Source of the DNA: Hyphomicrobiaceae bacterium
Lineage (GTDB): Bacteria > Pseudomonadota > Alphaproteobacteria > Rhizobiales > Hyphomicrobiaceae
Reading direction: 5' to 3'
Length of the DNA stretch: 64,000 nt
NCBI GenBank assembly: GCA_008933705.1
Contig: WBUN01000006.1
Location: 62,001 to 126,000, forward strand
Shown here: positions 18,080 to 26,725 of the stretch, in pieces
Layout: each line of letters starts with the position of its first letter
Numbering within the stretch: position 1 is the stretch's first letter
The notes under the pieces: generated by a model
What the model saw: the letters and a program-made list of their open reading frames with translations, nothing else
Databases searched by the model: none
Told to the model about the DNA's origin: nothing
Program-made: the position numbers and the translations under genes

Positions 18080-18586
18080 CTAGCTCTTACCGAGCGTGAT
18101 ATGAACGCTCCTCATCTTGATGCCCTGTGTCGAGATGGTCACGGTTTGGCGCGCCCCGCCATAGGAAACGGCCATCGAGCCGGAAAATCCGCCGCCCGAG
18201 ATCGAGAGGTTGATCCGGCTCGCGGAGATGCTGCCGCTCGCCTCGCCGGAGGCGTTGAACGTGCGCTCCTCCCAGGTGCCGGTGACCCTGCTCCCCTGCT
18301 GGCTCAGGACGCCGCGGATCTCGATCTCGGTGCTCGTGCTCTTGCAACGGATGGCGAGGCGCAGCTTCGTGCCGCCGCCGGAGTAGTACGCCGAGCAGCG
18401 GATGCTTTCTGATGCCTGGTCCTCGTATCGGATTTGTCCCGATCCTGACCAGGCGCCGAGCAGGGTGTCGAACGGCGTGGCCGCGTAGGCCGGGCCGATG
18501 CCAATGACCGCTGCCGAGAGCAGGGAAAGGATTGCTCCCAACGCAAGACGGCGGGACCACACCGTGGTTCTCGCGGGATTTCTCAT
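18080..18586 (-). CDS. exported protein of unknown function
   Basis: A 168-residue protein with a signal peptide (positively charged MRNPARTTVWSRRLALG, hydrophobic core AILSLLSAAVIGIG, cleavage after AYA-A). The mature part is Gly/Ser-rich beta sequence (LGAWSGSGQIRYED, IRCSAYYSGGG, VTGTWEERTFNASGEASG) recalling rhizobial exported proteins that form a lipocalin-like barrel. Two Cys (RCSAYY, IRCKS) could form a disulfide. ATG 18586 with an upstream GAGAGAGG is preferred over GTG 18625. I cannot name a function. Confidence 0.7.
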   Translation of the reverse strand: MRNPARTTVWSRRLALGAILSLLSAAVIGIGPAYAATPFDTLLGAWSGSGQIRYEDQASESIRCSAYYSGGGTKLRLAIRCKSTSTEIEIRGVLSQQGSRVTGTWEERTFNASGEASGSISASRINLSISGGGFSGSMAVSYGGARQTVTISTQGIKMRSVHITLGKS

Positions 18587-18652
18587 GCGGCGCCTCTCTC
18601 TATGAGCCTCGTCTTTGATATTCACGATGAAACAGAAGCCTTTGCGAAGTGA

Positions 18653-19795
18653 TTACCGCTTCGCCGGCGGGGTGCGCAGAGCGTTGGCGGTCCACACCAC
18701 GAGCTCGGTCACGGCCTTGCCGAACGCCTGGTCAAGACCGGCCGCCGCGGCGGCCGCGTCCGTGATCTGCGCCGGTAGGGAGGCGCGGAACGTGCGGGCA
18801 TCCACGATGCGGCCGCTCGTCGCCAGGATCTTGGCGGCGAACTCCACGCTCGCGACAATCTCCGGTGTGGTCGAAATCTGGAAGCTGCGGATATCGATCA
18901 GGAGCTGGTAGTCGGCGGTAAGGCCGTCCACCGGACGCCCAACGGCGCTCAGGTAGTTGGCGTTCTCAAAGCTCTGGATGATCTTAGCCTGGAACAGCTT
19001 CGATGTGCTGTCGCCCCACTGGGCGTTGGCGAAGCTCGGAGTATCGGGTGCGGTCGGCCGCACCAGGATCTTCTGCGTGTCCAGCGCGATGAGCGTCGTC
19101 GGCTCAGGCACGACAAGCTGGCCGTGCGCCGGCTTGTCGAGAGGCGGGAACGTGCGGGGGGCGGAGATATCGTAGATCACCGAGGGGCCCTTGGCGGCTC
19201 CGCCGACGAAGCGCTCGAGGCCGGCAATGATGCCGTCGACGCGGTTCGAGTTGCGGGCGAGCGCCTCGGAGAACGTGTTGAGGTTTGCCAGCGTGCCGCG
19301 CAGCGGATCGGAGTTCTCGGCGAGGATGGCATCGAAGCGGCGCAGCACATCGCGGGCGGTCTGGGTCATGGACTGCGTGGCCGCGGCGTCAGCGACGATC
19401 AGGGGCGGCGCGCCGCGCGGCCCCGCGAGTGCCGGCGCGGTTGGGGAGCCGCCCTTGAGCGAAATCACGGCCGAGCCGGCCAGCCCCTGGAAGTCGATCT
19501 CGGCCTGGGTATCGGCGCGCACCGGCGTCGCCGGCTCCACCGCGATGGTCACCATGATCTGGCGCGGGTTCTGCGCGTTGAGATCGAGTGCGGTGACCTC
19601 GCCGACGCGGATGCCGTTGAAGAACACGCCGGAGCCGGTGAGCAGGCCGGACACCGTATTCTCGAAGCGGATGCGATAGAGCGCGCGCTCGCGCAATCCG
19701 CCGGTGTTGTGCAGCCAGTAGACGAAGAAGAACACTGCGGCGATCACCGCCAGGGTGAACAGCCCCATCTGTATGTAGCGCGCCCGGATTTCCAT
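18653..19795 (-). CDS. mlaD: MlaD-type MCE protein with a C-terminal ABC auxiliary lipoprotein-like domain
   Basis: A 380-residue lipid-transport protein. An N-terminal anchor (MGLFTLAVIAAVFFFVYWL) precedes an MCE/MlaD domain (about 38-116; FENTVSGLLTGSGVFFNGIRVGEV, IDFQGLAGSAVISLKGG). The C-terminal half (about 210-375; FPPLDKPAHGQLVVPEPTTLIALDTQKILVRPT, YQLLIDIRSFQI) resembles the ABC-transport auxiliary lipoprotein (PqiC/LetC-like) domain, usually a separate gene. The fusion would link the inner-membrane MCE ring to a PqiC-like partner. It is the last gene of mlaE-mlaF-mlaD, 10 bp after mlaF. Expected role: phospholipid movement between the inner and outer membranes. Confidence 0.85.
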   Translation of the reverse strand: MEIRARYIQMGLFTLAVIAAVFFFVYWLHNTGGLRERALYRIRFENTVSGLLTGSGVFFNGIRVGEVTALDLNAQNPRQIMVTIAVEPATPVRADTQAEIDFQGLAGSAVISLKGGSPTAPALAGPRGAPPLIVADAAATQSMTQTARDVLRRFDAILAENSDPLRGTLANLNTFSEALARNSNRVDGIIAGLERFVGGAAKGPSVIYDISAPRTFPPLDKPAHGQLVVPEPTTLIALDTQKILVRPTAPDTPSFANAQWGDSTSKLFQAKIIQSFENANYLSAVGRPVDGLTADYQLLIDIRSFQISTTPEIVASVEFAAKILATSGRIVDARTFRASLPAQITDAAAAAAGLDQAFGKAVTELVVWTANALRTPPAKR

Positions 19796-19805
19796 GTGCG
19801 GAGCC

Positions 19806-20591
19806 TCAATCGGAATGCGCCAGCCGGCTCGCCAACCGGCTTGCGCGCTTGCCGCGGAAGTATGCTTTCACCCACTCGTGCTCGGAGGCAAGCATAGTGG
19901 CAAGTGACCCTGCAGCGACGACCTTGCCGTCGGCGAGTGCGGCAATGCGGTCGCATACGGTTTGCAGGCTTTCCAGATCGTGCGTAACCATGAAGACGGT
20001 CAGACCCAGCGTCTGCTGGAGCGTGCGGATCAGGGCGTCGAAATCGCCGGCGGCGATCGGGTCGAGCCCGGATGTCGGCTCGTCGAGGAACACGATCTCG
20101 GGGTCGAGGGCAAGGGCCCGGGCCAGTGCAACGCGCTTGGTCATGCCGCCGGACAGCTCGGAGGGGTACTTGTCGCCGTCGTTCGGGGTCAACCCCACCA
20201 TCCTGAGCTTGGCGATCGCCACTTCCTTCAGCAGGCGCTCGGACAGTTTCAGATATTCCCGCATCGGGAATTGCACGTTCTGCAGCGCCGTCAGCGACGA
20301 AAAAAGGGCACCTTGCTGAAACAGGATGCCCCAGCGCCGCTCGATGGCGCGTCGTTCCTCGTCGCTGGCGCGGTCCATGTTCGTGCCCAGCACCTCGATG
20401 GAGCCGTGGCGCTTTGGGAGCAGGCCGATGATGGTGCGCAATAGAACCGATTTGCCGCCGCCCGATCCGCCGACAAAGCCAAGGATCTCGCCGCGCCGCA
20501 CATCGACCGAGAGATGGTCGAGCACGATGTGGTCGCCGAAGCCGACCACCAGGTCGCGCACACGGATCACCATCTCGTCCACGGTGCCCAC
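19806..20591 (-). CDS. mlaF: ABC transporter ATP-binding protein, Mla type
   Basis: A 261-residue ATPase with Walker A GGSGGGKS, signature LSGGMTKRVALARAL, Walker B IVFLDEPTSGLDP and switch His in VTHDLES. The LSGGM-K/R and DEPTSGLDPIAAG pattern is typical of MlaF/Ttg2A lipid-transport ATPases. GTG at 20591 lies four bases after the mlaE stop; MVIRVRD at 20573 is an alternative. It powers the MlaE permease encoded just upstream, with MlaD as substrate-binding partner. Confidence 0.92.
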   Translation of the reverse strand: MGTVDEMVIRVRDLVVGFGDHIVLDHLSVDVRRGEILGFVGGSGGGKSVLLRTIIGLLPKRHGSIEVLGTNMDRASDEERRAIERRWGILFQQGALFSSLTALQNVQFPMREYLKLSERLLKEVAIAKLRMVGLTPNDGDKYPSELSGGMTKRVALARALALDPEIVFLDEPTSGLDPIAAGDFDALIRTLQQTLGLTVFMVTHDLESLQTVCDRIAALADGKVVAAGSLATMLASEHEWVKAYFRGKRASRLASRLAHSD

Positions 20592-20595
20592 CCCA

Positions 20596-21732
20596 TCACA
20601 TGTCTATGGACGCGAAGAATATGGCGAACACGCCGTCAAGCACGATCACGAGGAAGATCGATTTCACGACGGAGGTGGTTGTCTGCACGCCAAGCGATTC
20701 GGCGCTTCCCAGCACCCTGAACCCTTCCGAGCAGGCGATGATGCCGATGACCAGCGCCATGAACGGTGCCTTGATCATGCCGACCCTGAAATGCGTGACG
20801 GAGATCGCCTCCTTCAGGCGATCGATGAAGATCTCGGGGCTCATGCCGCCGTACAGCCATGCTACCAGGCCGCCGCCGTAGAGCGCGGCCATGGAGCCGA
20901 GGAATGTGAGCAGCGGCAGGGCGATGACGAGGGCGACGACCCGCGGCAGCACAAGGACCTCGACCGGATCGAAGCCCATGGTGCGCAGCGCGTCGATCTC
21001 CTCGCGCATCTTCATGGAGCCGAGCTCGGCGGTGTAGGAACTGCCCGAGCGGCCGGCGACCATGATGGCGACGATGAGAACGCCGAGCTCTCGCAAGACC
21101 AGGATGCCGACCATGTCGACCACATAGACGTCCGCCCCGAACTTGCGGAAATGAAAGAAGCCCTGCTGCGCGATGATGCAGCCGATCAGGAAGGTGATGA
21201 GCAGGATGATCGGCACTGCCTGCCATCCGACCCTGTCCACGTGATGCACCGCGGATGTGAGGCGGAACGCGCGCGGATGGACGATGACGCGGATGAGCGC
21301 TATGCACAGCGCCCCCAGCATGTTGATGAAGGGGACCAGCTCGCGGCCTGTCTCCGCCACGCCGCGCCCTAGCGCTTCGAGGGCGCGCAGCAGCGGATTG
21401 GGGGCGGCCGGTGGGGGTGGACCTTCGCCGCCCGTGCGGTGGACTTCGTCCAGGAGACCCTGAAACCGCGCCGGCAGCCCGACGATCTGCATGTCCTGTC
21501 CGAGCGCCTTGGACTCGCGGACGAGGCGCTCGAGCAGCCACGCCCCGAATGTGTCGAATTCGTGAACCCTGCGCATGTCGATGGCGGCAGAGCGCGAGCG
21601 CGCGGCGTCGCGGGCAATGCCATCCACCAATGCTTCGAGCTCGTTGGCGTGAACGGCGGTCCACGACCCGGCCGCAGCCAGCTCCAGCCGGTCGTCCGCA
21701 AACGCTCTGCTCAATAGGGGCTCGCTGCTCAA
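20596..21732 (-). CDS. mlaE: MlaE-type permease with N-terminal STAS domain
   Basis: The C-terminal 260 residues are an MlaE permease (GWQAVPIILLITFLIGCIIAQQG, ELGVLIVAIMVAGRSGSSYTAELGSMK, EEIDALRTMGFDP). The N-terminal 100 residues form a STAS-like domain (AIDMRRVHEFDTFGAWLLERLV), a fusion seen in alphaproteobacterial Mla systems where separate MlaB is absent. The longest frame begins at a TTG at 21834, but a TTG at 21732 has GGGAG seven bases upstream and starts at the expected STAS border. Two FixK/FNR boxes lie in the divergent region (21821-21886), so low oxygen may control it. Confidence 0.85.
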   Translation of the reverse strand: MSSEPLLSRAFADDRLELAAAGSWTAVHANELEALVDGIARDAARSRSAAIDMRRVHEFDTFGAWLLERLVRESKALGQDMQIVGLPARFQGLLDEVHRTGGEGPPPPAAPNPLLRALEALGRGVAETGRELVPFINMLGALCIALIRVIVHPRAFRLTSAVHHVDRVGWQAVPIILLITFLIGCIIAQQGFFHFRKFGADVYVVDMVGILVLRELGVLIVAIMVAGRSGSSYTAELGSMKMREEIDALRTMGFDPVEVLVLPRVVALVIALPLLTFLGSMAALYGGGLVAWLYGGMSPEIFIDRLKEAISVTHFRVGMIKAPFMALVIGIIACSEGFRVLGSAESLGVQTTTSVVKSIFLVIVLDGVFAIFFASIDM

Positions 21733-21820
21733 TGATCTGCTCCCGCAGGCGTCGCGCCACGCCGGGCGGCGCAAATAGCCCGCCGGCGGCCCATAGGCAC
21801 GTCTTCTGGTCCCCGCAACC

Positions 21821-21834
21821 TTGACCGAAATCAA
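21821..21834 (-). promoter_or_regulatory. FixK/FNR box upstream of mlaE
   Basis: TTGAC-CGAA-ATCAA matches TTGAY-N4-RTCAA. It lies about 90 bp upstream of mlaE and next to a second box facing the divergent membrane-protein gene. Confidence 0.68.
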
Positions 21835-21872
21835 CGGCGAGGCAAGGGACGAAAGGAGGCACCCGCCAAGGA

Positions 21873-21886
21873 TTGACCGCAGTCAA
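21873..21886 (+). promoter_or_regulatory. FixK/FNR box upstream of the 21946 membrane protein
   Basis: TTGAC-CGCA-GTCAA is a perfect palindrome of the TTGAY-N4-RTCAA type, about 66 bp before the ATG at 21946. That distance is compatible with a class II activator site. Confidence 0.72.
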
Positions 21887-21945
21887 AGGAGGAGTCCGCC
21901 GACGCAGATATTGTCAACGAACAATTGTCTTGGAGCGAGGCGAGC

Positions 21946-22440
21946 ATGTTGCAGTCATCGCAGGCGAAGCGTGCGGCAATCATTGGCCAAGCCGAGCACC
22001 CGATTCCCGTGCGCAAGTGGCACGCGACCGGTCATCTCGTCAGCATCTATTCATCCCTCATCATATCGATCGTGATCGGAGTCTTCTTCATCGCCATGCG
22101 CGGTTGGAGCCCGGCCGACGATTGGCAGATGCACACGGATTTCATCGTCACATGGCTCCTGCTGACCTACATCTGGGTGCAGATGGGCTGCCTCATTCTG
22201 GTGGGGGCCGGCAGCAAGAACCAAATGTGGCTCGACGCCTTCACCTCGATCATTCCGCTCTTCCTGATCTTCTATGTCATCGTGCAGCACTATACGGGGT
22301 ATCTCATTCTGTCCGTTTTCCAGACCCATGCCTCCTTGGTCACCGCCTACACGATGCTGCTGGATTTCGTGATCGATCTCGGCGTATCGGTGCTGTTGAG
22401 CCGGCAGGTCGTGGATGTCGGAAGTGCCGGCGTCGGATAG
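21946..22440 (+). CDS. four-helix membrane protein of unknown function
   Basis: A 164-residue protein with a short charged N-terminus (RAAIIGQAEHPIPVRKWHATGH) and four hydrophobic helices (IYSSLIISIVIGVFFIAM, DFIVTWLLLTYIWVQMGCLILVGA, SIIPLFLIFYVIVQHYTGYLIL, YTMLLDFVIDLGVSVLL). No known motif is evident. GGAGCGAGG precedes the ATG at 21946; an upstream TTG at 21925 is less likely. It lies behind a FixK box and 54 bp before a c-type cytochrome, so a role in low-oxygen respiration is possible but unproven. Confidence 0.7.
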   Translation: MLQSSQAKRAAIIGQAEHPIPVRKWHATGHLVSIYSSLIISIVIGVFFIAMRGWSPADDWQMHTDFIVTWLLLTYIWVQMGCLILVGAGSKNQMWLDAFTSIIPLFLIFYVIVQHYTGYLILSVFQTHASLVTAYTMLLDFVIDLGVSVLLSRQVVDVGSAGVG

Positions 22441-22494
22441 CCGGCATCACCGCGGCGGCCGGCTGATTGCGGTCGCAGGAAATCAGGAGTGGAA

Positions 22495-22854
22495 ATGTCG
22501 TTGCAATTTGCAGCCGCTGTTTCGGGTGCGCTGGTGTGTGCGATGTGGCTCGCCGGGCCGGCTTCAGCGCAGTCATCGCCGAAGGCGCGCGGCGAGGCTC
22601 TTGTCGAGAAGCACTGCGCCCGCTGTCATGCCGTCAGGGCGGAGGGTGACAGCCCGCTGAGCCTGGCTCCGCCGTTCGGCGTTCTGCCGTCGCGATATCC
22701 GGTGGAGCAGCTGGCCGAGGCGCTCGCCGAGGGCATCTTCACGGGCCACCCGCAGATGCCGCGCTTCGTCTTCCAGCCAAGCGAAATCGATGCGATTCTG
22801 ACCTACATAGACAGCTTGGCGCCGGCGAGCCCGCGGCTCCCGCCCAAGCGTTGA
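22495..22854 (+). CDS. small periplasmic c-type cytochrome
   Basis: A 119-residue protein with a signal peptide (LQFAAAVSGALVCAMWLAGPASA) and one haem c motif CARCH. The distal Met ligand is probably in GHPQMPRFVF. This is a class I monohaem cytochrome c, an electron carrier or dehydrogenase partner. GGAG precedes the ATG at 22495. It follows the FixK-box membrane protein on the same strand, probably one transcript. Confidence 0.88.
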   Translation: MSLQFAAAVSGALVCAMWLAGPASAQSSPKARGEALVEKHCARCHAVRAEGDSPLSLAPPFGVLPSRYPVEQLAEALAEGIFTGHPQMPRFVFQPSEIDAILTYIDSLAPASPRLPPKR

Positions 22855-22936
22855 CAACGTTGGCGAGGCCGCGGCCTCGCCACGAAGCACTCCATCGACC
22901 GTCTGGATGCAGGGTCGCGCCCGCGGGGTCGTGCCC

Positions 22937-23644
22937 TCAGGCGTTCTCGCCCGCCAGCGCCCTCAGTCCGCTCGCCTGTTCAATGCAGACGTGGTTGGCT
23001 TCAGGAAGGGCAATCAGGCCGAGCATTCTGAGCTTGGTGAACGTGCGGCTCACTGTTTCGATGGTCAGGCCGAGAAAATCCGCAATGTCGGCGCGCGTCA
23101 TCGGCAGATCGAACCGACTCGGATCCTGCCCGCTGCGCTCGTTGCGGGCGGACATGGCCAGCAGGAAGGATACGACCCGTTCCGTTGCGCTGCGGTGACC
23201 CGTGGTCAGCAGGAGATCGCGAGTCGACGCGAGCTCGTTGGCCATCGCTTCATAGAGCTTGAGGCCGAGCTTGGCGTCCTCACCGGCAACCCGGTGCACC
23301 ATGGCGATGGGAAGGCAGCGCAAGCGCGTAGGTTTGATGGCCTGGGCGTTCACGGTGTGGACGCGCAGGGCGCCAAGCCCGATCAGATCGCCGGGATAGG
23401 CGAACCCCACCACCTGGCGGCGACCGTCGGGCAGAACCTTGTAGAGAGCAACCGCTCCCGTCTCGATCTGGAAGATGTGCGTCGTGGGATCGCCCTCCAT
23501 GAAGGCGAACTCCTTCGACTCCACGCGGCGCAGCGTCGCCTGCGTGAGCAGACGTTCGAAGCCGTTCGGCGTGGCGGAACGAGGTGCTGAAGGCCGCGGA
23601 GCGAAATGCGAGGACGCGGGAGTGGCGGTTGCGATCGTCGGCAT
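22937..23644 (-). CDS. FixK-like Crp/Fnr-family regulator
   Basis: A 235-residue regulator with a cNMP-type sensor domain (KEFAFMEGDPTTHIFQIETGAVALYKVLPDGRRQVVGFAYPGDLIG) and a helix-turn-helix DLPMTRADIADFLGLTIETVSRTFTKL. The recognition helix ETVSR with E and R is that of FNR/FixK proteins, which bind TTGAT-N4-ATCAA. No Fe-S cysteine cluster is present, so it resembles FixK rather than FnrN. GAGGAGAGCATC precedes the ATG at 23644. It is a good candidate to act on the FixK boxes at 18.0-29.6 kb. Confidence 0.87.
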   Translation of the reverse strand: MPTIATATPASSHFAPRPSAPRSATPNGFERLLTQATLRRVESKEFAFMEGDPTTHIFQIETGAVALYKVLPDGRRQVVGFAYPGDLIGLGALRVHTVNAQAIKPTRLRCLPIAMVHRVAGEDAKLGLKLYEAMANELASTRDLLLTTGHRSATERVVSFLLAMSARNERSGQDPSRFDLPMTRADIADFLGLTIETVSRTFTKLRMLGLIALPEANHVCIEQASGLRALAGENA

Positions 23645-23760
23645 GATGCTCTCCTCAGTTAAGGCAGCATCAAACCAAACAAACTCCTGTCGAGGCAGTT
23701 CAGCGGCCAAGTAATGAATTGTAATAGATTGTAATTGCGCTTGGCGGCTCAGGAAGGCGA

Positions 23761-24276
23761 TCAGGAGGCCCCATTCGGGGATGTGGAGCCGGTGCCGCCG
23801 TTGGCCTTCTGCCCGAGGGCAGGCTTGAGATCGTGGACCTCAACCCCCGTCAGGCAGTGGGCCAGCAGGCCCCTGCAGGCACGGCGCTCCTCCGCGGCAT
23901 CGAAGACCTGAACCCACAGGAAGAGAATGCCGTCGTCGACCGACTTCTGGATGCGGCTTGCCTGTCGCGGAAGAAGCCAATGAGCGAAGGCGTCGCCGAG
24001 ACTTGCCGCGCCCTTGGCCAGACGCTCCGCAAGGCAATCAGCAAGCAGGCCGGGACTGCACACCACGCCCGGGCTGCTGCGGAAGGCCAGGTCCTGCAAC
24101 TGAAAGTGAAGGCCTTGCGGGGCAGCTATTTGTTTCGGAAAGCCCTGACGCAGACCCAGGAAGCTGATGACGTCCATCCGCACGCCGAGCATTGCAAGCT
24201 CGTTCACGGTCTGGCAGGCGGGCTGCCAGTCGGCAAAATCACCTACCGCGAAACGTGCATCCGCTCGCTCGACCAT
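23761..24276 (-). CDS. probable stress protein with two related halves, function unknown
   Basis: A protein of about 171 residues beginning MVERADARFAVGDFADWQPACQTVNELAMLGVRMDVISFLGL and returning in the second half to SVDDGILFLWVQVFDAAEERRACRGLLAHC. The halves resemble the repeated flavin-reductase-like or general-stress-protein layout of small rhizobial proteins whose C-terminus ends in VHDL. No catalytic motif is visible. The start is uncertain; ATG 24276 fits the conserved opening. A perfect FixK/FNR box sits 83 bp upstream (24359-24372), so it is probably induced at low oxygen. Confidence 0.7.
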   Translation of the reverse strand: MVERADARFAVGDFADWQPACQTVNELAMLGVRMDVISFLGLRQGFPKQIAAPQGLHFQLQDLAFRSSPGVVCSPGLLADCLAERLAKGAASLGDAFAHWLLPRQASRIQKSVDDGILFLWVQVFDAAEERRACRGLLAHCLTGVEVHDLKPALGQKANGGTGSTSPNGAS

Positions 24277-24358
24277 GCATCCGCCCGCTGATGTTCTTGT
24301 GGTATGGTCCCGTAGTGCGCCTGTCACATTTATCTTCAAGGGCTGTGCGTCGGCCGCG

Positions 24359-24372
24359 TTGATTCCGATCAA
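24359..24372 (-). promoter_or_regulatory. FixK/FNR box (perfect)
   Basis: TTGAT-TCCG-ATCAA matches the consensus exactly. It lies upstream of the minus-strand gene at 23761-24276 and downstream of the LOG gene stop, so the former is the target. Confidence 0.78.
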
Positions 24373-24498
24373 TGACGGGCAACAGGTGCCACGCTTCCCG
24401 CCGATCGCGCGCGGCAGTCGCCGTCGATCGCAGGATTGGCGCAACGCTGCCATTCCTGCATTGATGCAGGGCAATATCGGTGATGCAGCGCTCAGGGG

Positions 24499-25314
24499 CT
24501 ATTCCGGCGAGTGGGCCCCCAAACCCCGCCTCGCCAGGGAGTCCCAGGCGTCCTGGGCCGTTTCCGCGAACTCGAACAGCTGCAGATCGCCGGGGGCAAT
24601 CATGCCCTCTTCGACCATGGCGTCGAAGTTCAGGAGCCTGCGCCAGTAGGCTTCGCCATAGAGGACGATGGGTGCGGGAGGTGCTTTTCGCGTTTGCTGC
24701 AGGGTGAGCAGCTCGAACAGCTCGTCCATCGTGCCGAAGCCGCCGGGGAAAGCCACCAGAGCGTTGGCCCGCATGGCGAGATGCATCTTGCGCATCGCGA
24801 AGTAGTGGAAGCGAAAGCAGAGCTCCGGCGTGATGTAGGGATTGGGCTTCTGCTCGACGGGCAGGGTAATGTTGAAGCCGATGCTCGGCGCGCCGGCCTC
24901 GAATGCGCCGCGGTTGGCGGCTTCCATGATGCCCGGTCCTCCGCCCGTGGCGATTACGTTGTCGCGCCACCGCTGCTTGGGCGCGAAGGCGCCGCCGCGC
25001 TCGGAGGCCATCCGGCCGAAGTCGCGCGCAGCCTGGTAGTAGGCGGACTGGCGTATCAGGCGCTCGGCATCCTGCCTGTCGGTGGGGGTTGTGGCGGCGG
25101 CTGCGGCGGCCTGGGCCTGCTCTGGGGAGGGTACGCGCGCTCCGCCGAAAACGATGATGGTCGAACGGATGCCCCAATCGCGCAACAGCAGCTCGGCCTT
25201 TGCATATTCGAGGGCGAACCGGATGGCGCGCATCTCGTCGCGAAGCAGGAAATGCATGTCCTCCACGGGCAGCAAATAGCTGCTGGAGTTGGTCTGATCC
25301 CTGGGTTCCTTCAT
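24499..25314 (-). CDS. LOG-family (lysine decarboxylase-like) Rossmann protein
   Basis: A 271-residue protein with both LOG signatures: GGGPGIMEAANRGA and PGGFGTMDELFE (PGGxGTxxE). LOG proteins are nucleotide 5'-monophosphate phosphoribohydrolases; true lysine decarboxylase activity is not expected. This larger form, with a long N-terminal helix region, resembles PpnN-type or TIGR00730-like proteins of rhizobia. The ATG at 25314 follows AGGGATCGCA; the longer open frame from 25386 is ignored. A FixK/FNR box at 25373-25386 lies 60-70 bp upstream, shared with the divergent CBS-domain gene. Confidence 0.86.
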   Translation of the reverse strand: MKEPRDQTNSSSYLLPVEDMHFLLRDEMRAIRFALEYAKAELLLRDWGIRSTIIVFGGARVPSPEQAQAAAAAATTPTDRQDAERLIRQSAYYQAARDFGRMASERGGAFAPKQRWRDNVIATGGGPGIMEAANRGAFEAGAPSIGFNITLPVEQKPNPYITPELCFRFHYFAMRKMHLAMRANALVAFPGGFGTMDELFELLTLQQTRKAPPAPIVLYGEAYWRRLLNFDAMVEEGMIAPGDLQLFEFAETAQDAWDSLARRGLGAHSPE

Positions 25315-25372
25315 TGCGATCCCTATCGTCTGCGCGGCGGTTGCTCTTAGCGAGGCCAGCACGTCCCTCTCG

Positions 25373-25386
25373 TTGACGCAAGTCAA
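25373..25386. promoter_or_regulatory. FixK/FNR box between divergent genes
   Basis: TTGAC-GCAA-GTCAA is an almost symmetrical TTGAY-N4-RTCAA site. It is about 59 bp from the LOG ATG and 61 bp from the CBS-BON ATG, so it may act in both directions. Confidence 0.74.
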
Positions 25387-25446
25387 CGCCCATCCCTGCG
25401 GGCGGCCTACTCTTTCCAGAGTTCAATATTACCCGGAGGTCGGCCC

Positions 25447-26136
25447 ATGAAGGCGCGCGATGTCATGGTGAAGGACGTGATCAAGGTCGGTCCCGATACG
25501 ACCATTGGTGAGATCGCGGCCATCCTCGTGAGGCACCGCATCAGCGGCGTGCCGGTGGTCGGGGAGGGCGACCGGGTGATCGGCATCGTCACGCAGACGG
25601 ACCTGGCTCACCGCAGCGAGACCGGCACGGAGAAGAGGCGCAAGTGGTGGCTGGAGATTTTTGCCGACCCCAACGCCCAGGCGCGCGAGTACGTCAAGTC
25701 GCACGGATTGAAAGCGCGGGACGTGATGACACGGGTGGTCATCTCGGTGTCCTCTGACGCGGATCTTGCCGAGGTCGCAGACATCCTCGACACGCATCGT
25801 ATCAGGCAGGCACCGGTCATGGACGGCGGCAAGATCGTAGGCATGATCAGTCGGGCGGATCTGGTGCGGGCGTTGGCGCAGGTCAAGGTTGCGGCGCAGA
25901 CCACAAGGTCCGACAGCGGCGCGCTGCAGAAAGCCATCCGCGAGCAGATGAACGCGCAGCCCTGGCTCAAGAGCGCATTCGTGAACTTCATGGTAAGGGA
26001 CGGCGTGGTGGAGTTGTGGGGTGCCGTCGACTCCGAGGATCAGCGCCGCGCGCTCAGGGTCCTCGTCGAAGGCGTACCGGGTGTGCAGAAGGTCGAGGAC
26101 AATGTGGGCCTCTTCCCGAAGGTGGCCGGGGTCTAG
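25447..26136 (+). CDS. CBS-pair and BON domain protein
   Basis: A 229-residue protein with two CBS motifs (MKARDVMVKDVIKVGPDTTIGEIAAILVRHRISGVPVV; LKARDVMTRVVISVSSDADLAEVADILDTHRIRQAPVM). A BON domain follows (about 160-225; LKSAFVNFMVRDGVVELWGAVDSEDQRRALRVLVEGVPGVQKVEDNV). CBS pairs sense adenine nucleotides; BON domains bind membranes or phospholipids. Such proteins are typical members of stress or low-oxygen regulons. GGAGGTCGGCCC precedes the ATG. The FixK/FNR box just upstream supports low-oxygen control. Confidence 0.9.
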   Translation: MKARDVMVKDVIKVGPDTTIGEIAAILVRHRISGVPVVGEGDRVIGIVTQTDLAHRSETGTEKRRKWWLEIFADPNAQAREYVKSHGLKARDVMTRVVISVSSDADLAEVADILDTHRIRQAPVMDGGKIVGMISRADLVRALAQVKVAAQTTRSDSGALQKAIREQMNAQPWLKSAFVNFMVRDGVVELWGAVDSEDQRRALRVLVEGVPGVQKVEDNVGLFPKVAGV

Positions 26137-26237
26137 AGCGAGATCGTTCTTGACGGAAGTACAGGGCTCCGGCCGGCCAGCGACCGGCACGTCGCCGACG
26201 CCGCCGACGCCCCTGCTGCCATGGGAGAGATTGGACA

Positions 26238-26687
26238 ATGAAGCCTCATCGCACCTGGATCTTGGTCGCCGACGCGGCACGGGCACGCATCCTGGAGAGC
26301 GGCGGACCAGGGCAGGCACTGCAGGAGGTGAAAGGCGGCCAGTTCCACGGCGATCACGCCCCGACCCATGAGATCATGTCGGACCGCACCGGCCGGAGCC
26401 AGCGTTCGACGAGCCCCACCCGCTCGGCGATCGAAGCCCGCTCCGACCCTCATCGCGAGCTCAAGAGGCAGTTCGCTCATTCCCTGGCCGACGCGATGGC
26501 GGATGCCCTCAAGCAGCAATCCTATGACCGGCTCGTGATCGTCGCGCCGCCGGTCACGCTCGGTGACTTGCGGGCTGCGCTTTCCGAGCAGGTGCTCGCC
26601 AAGGTGGTTGCGGAGGTCGCCAAGGACCTGACCAAGACGCCCGATGCCCAGCTTGCCGGGCACCTCAAGGGTGTGCCCGGCATCTGA
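26238..26687 (+). CDS. host attachment (Hat) family protein
   Basis: A 149-residue protein starting WILVADAARARILES, the diagnostic opening of the host-attachment (eRF1 domain 1-like) family, with a variable Ser/Arg-rich middle and a C-terminal YDRLVIVAPPVTLGDLR...KDLTKTP motif. The family is named from a rhizobial protein affecting plant attachment, but its biochemistry is unclear. GGGAGAG precedes the ATG. It follows the CBS-BON gene by about 100 bp on the same strand and is probably cotranscribed; a terminator hairpin follows. Confidence 0.86.
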   Translation: MKPHRTWILVADAARARILESGGPGQALQEVKGGQFHGDHAPTHEIMSDRTGRSQRSTSPTRSAIEARSDPHRELKRQFAHSLADAMADALKQQSYDRLVIVAPPVTLGDLRAALSEQVLAKVVAEVAKDLTKTPDAQLAGHLKGVPGI

Positions 26688-26699
26688 TCGCACCTCACT

Positions 26700-26725
26700 G
26701 AGCCGCGTCTGCGACGCGGCTCGTT

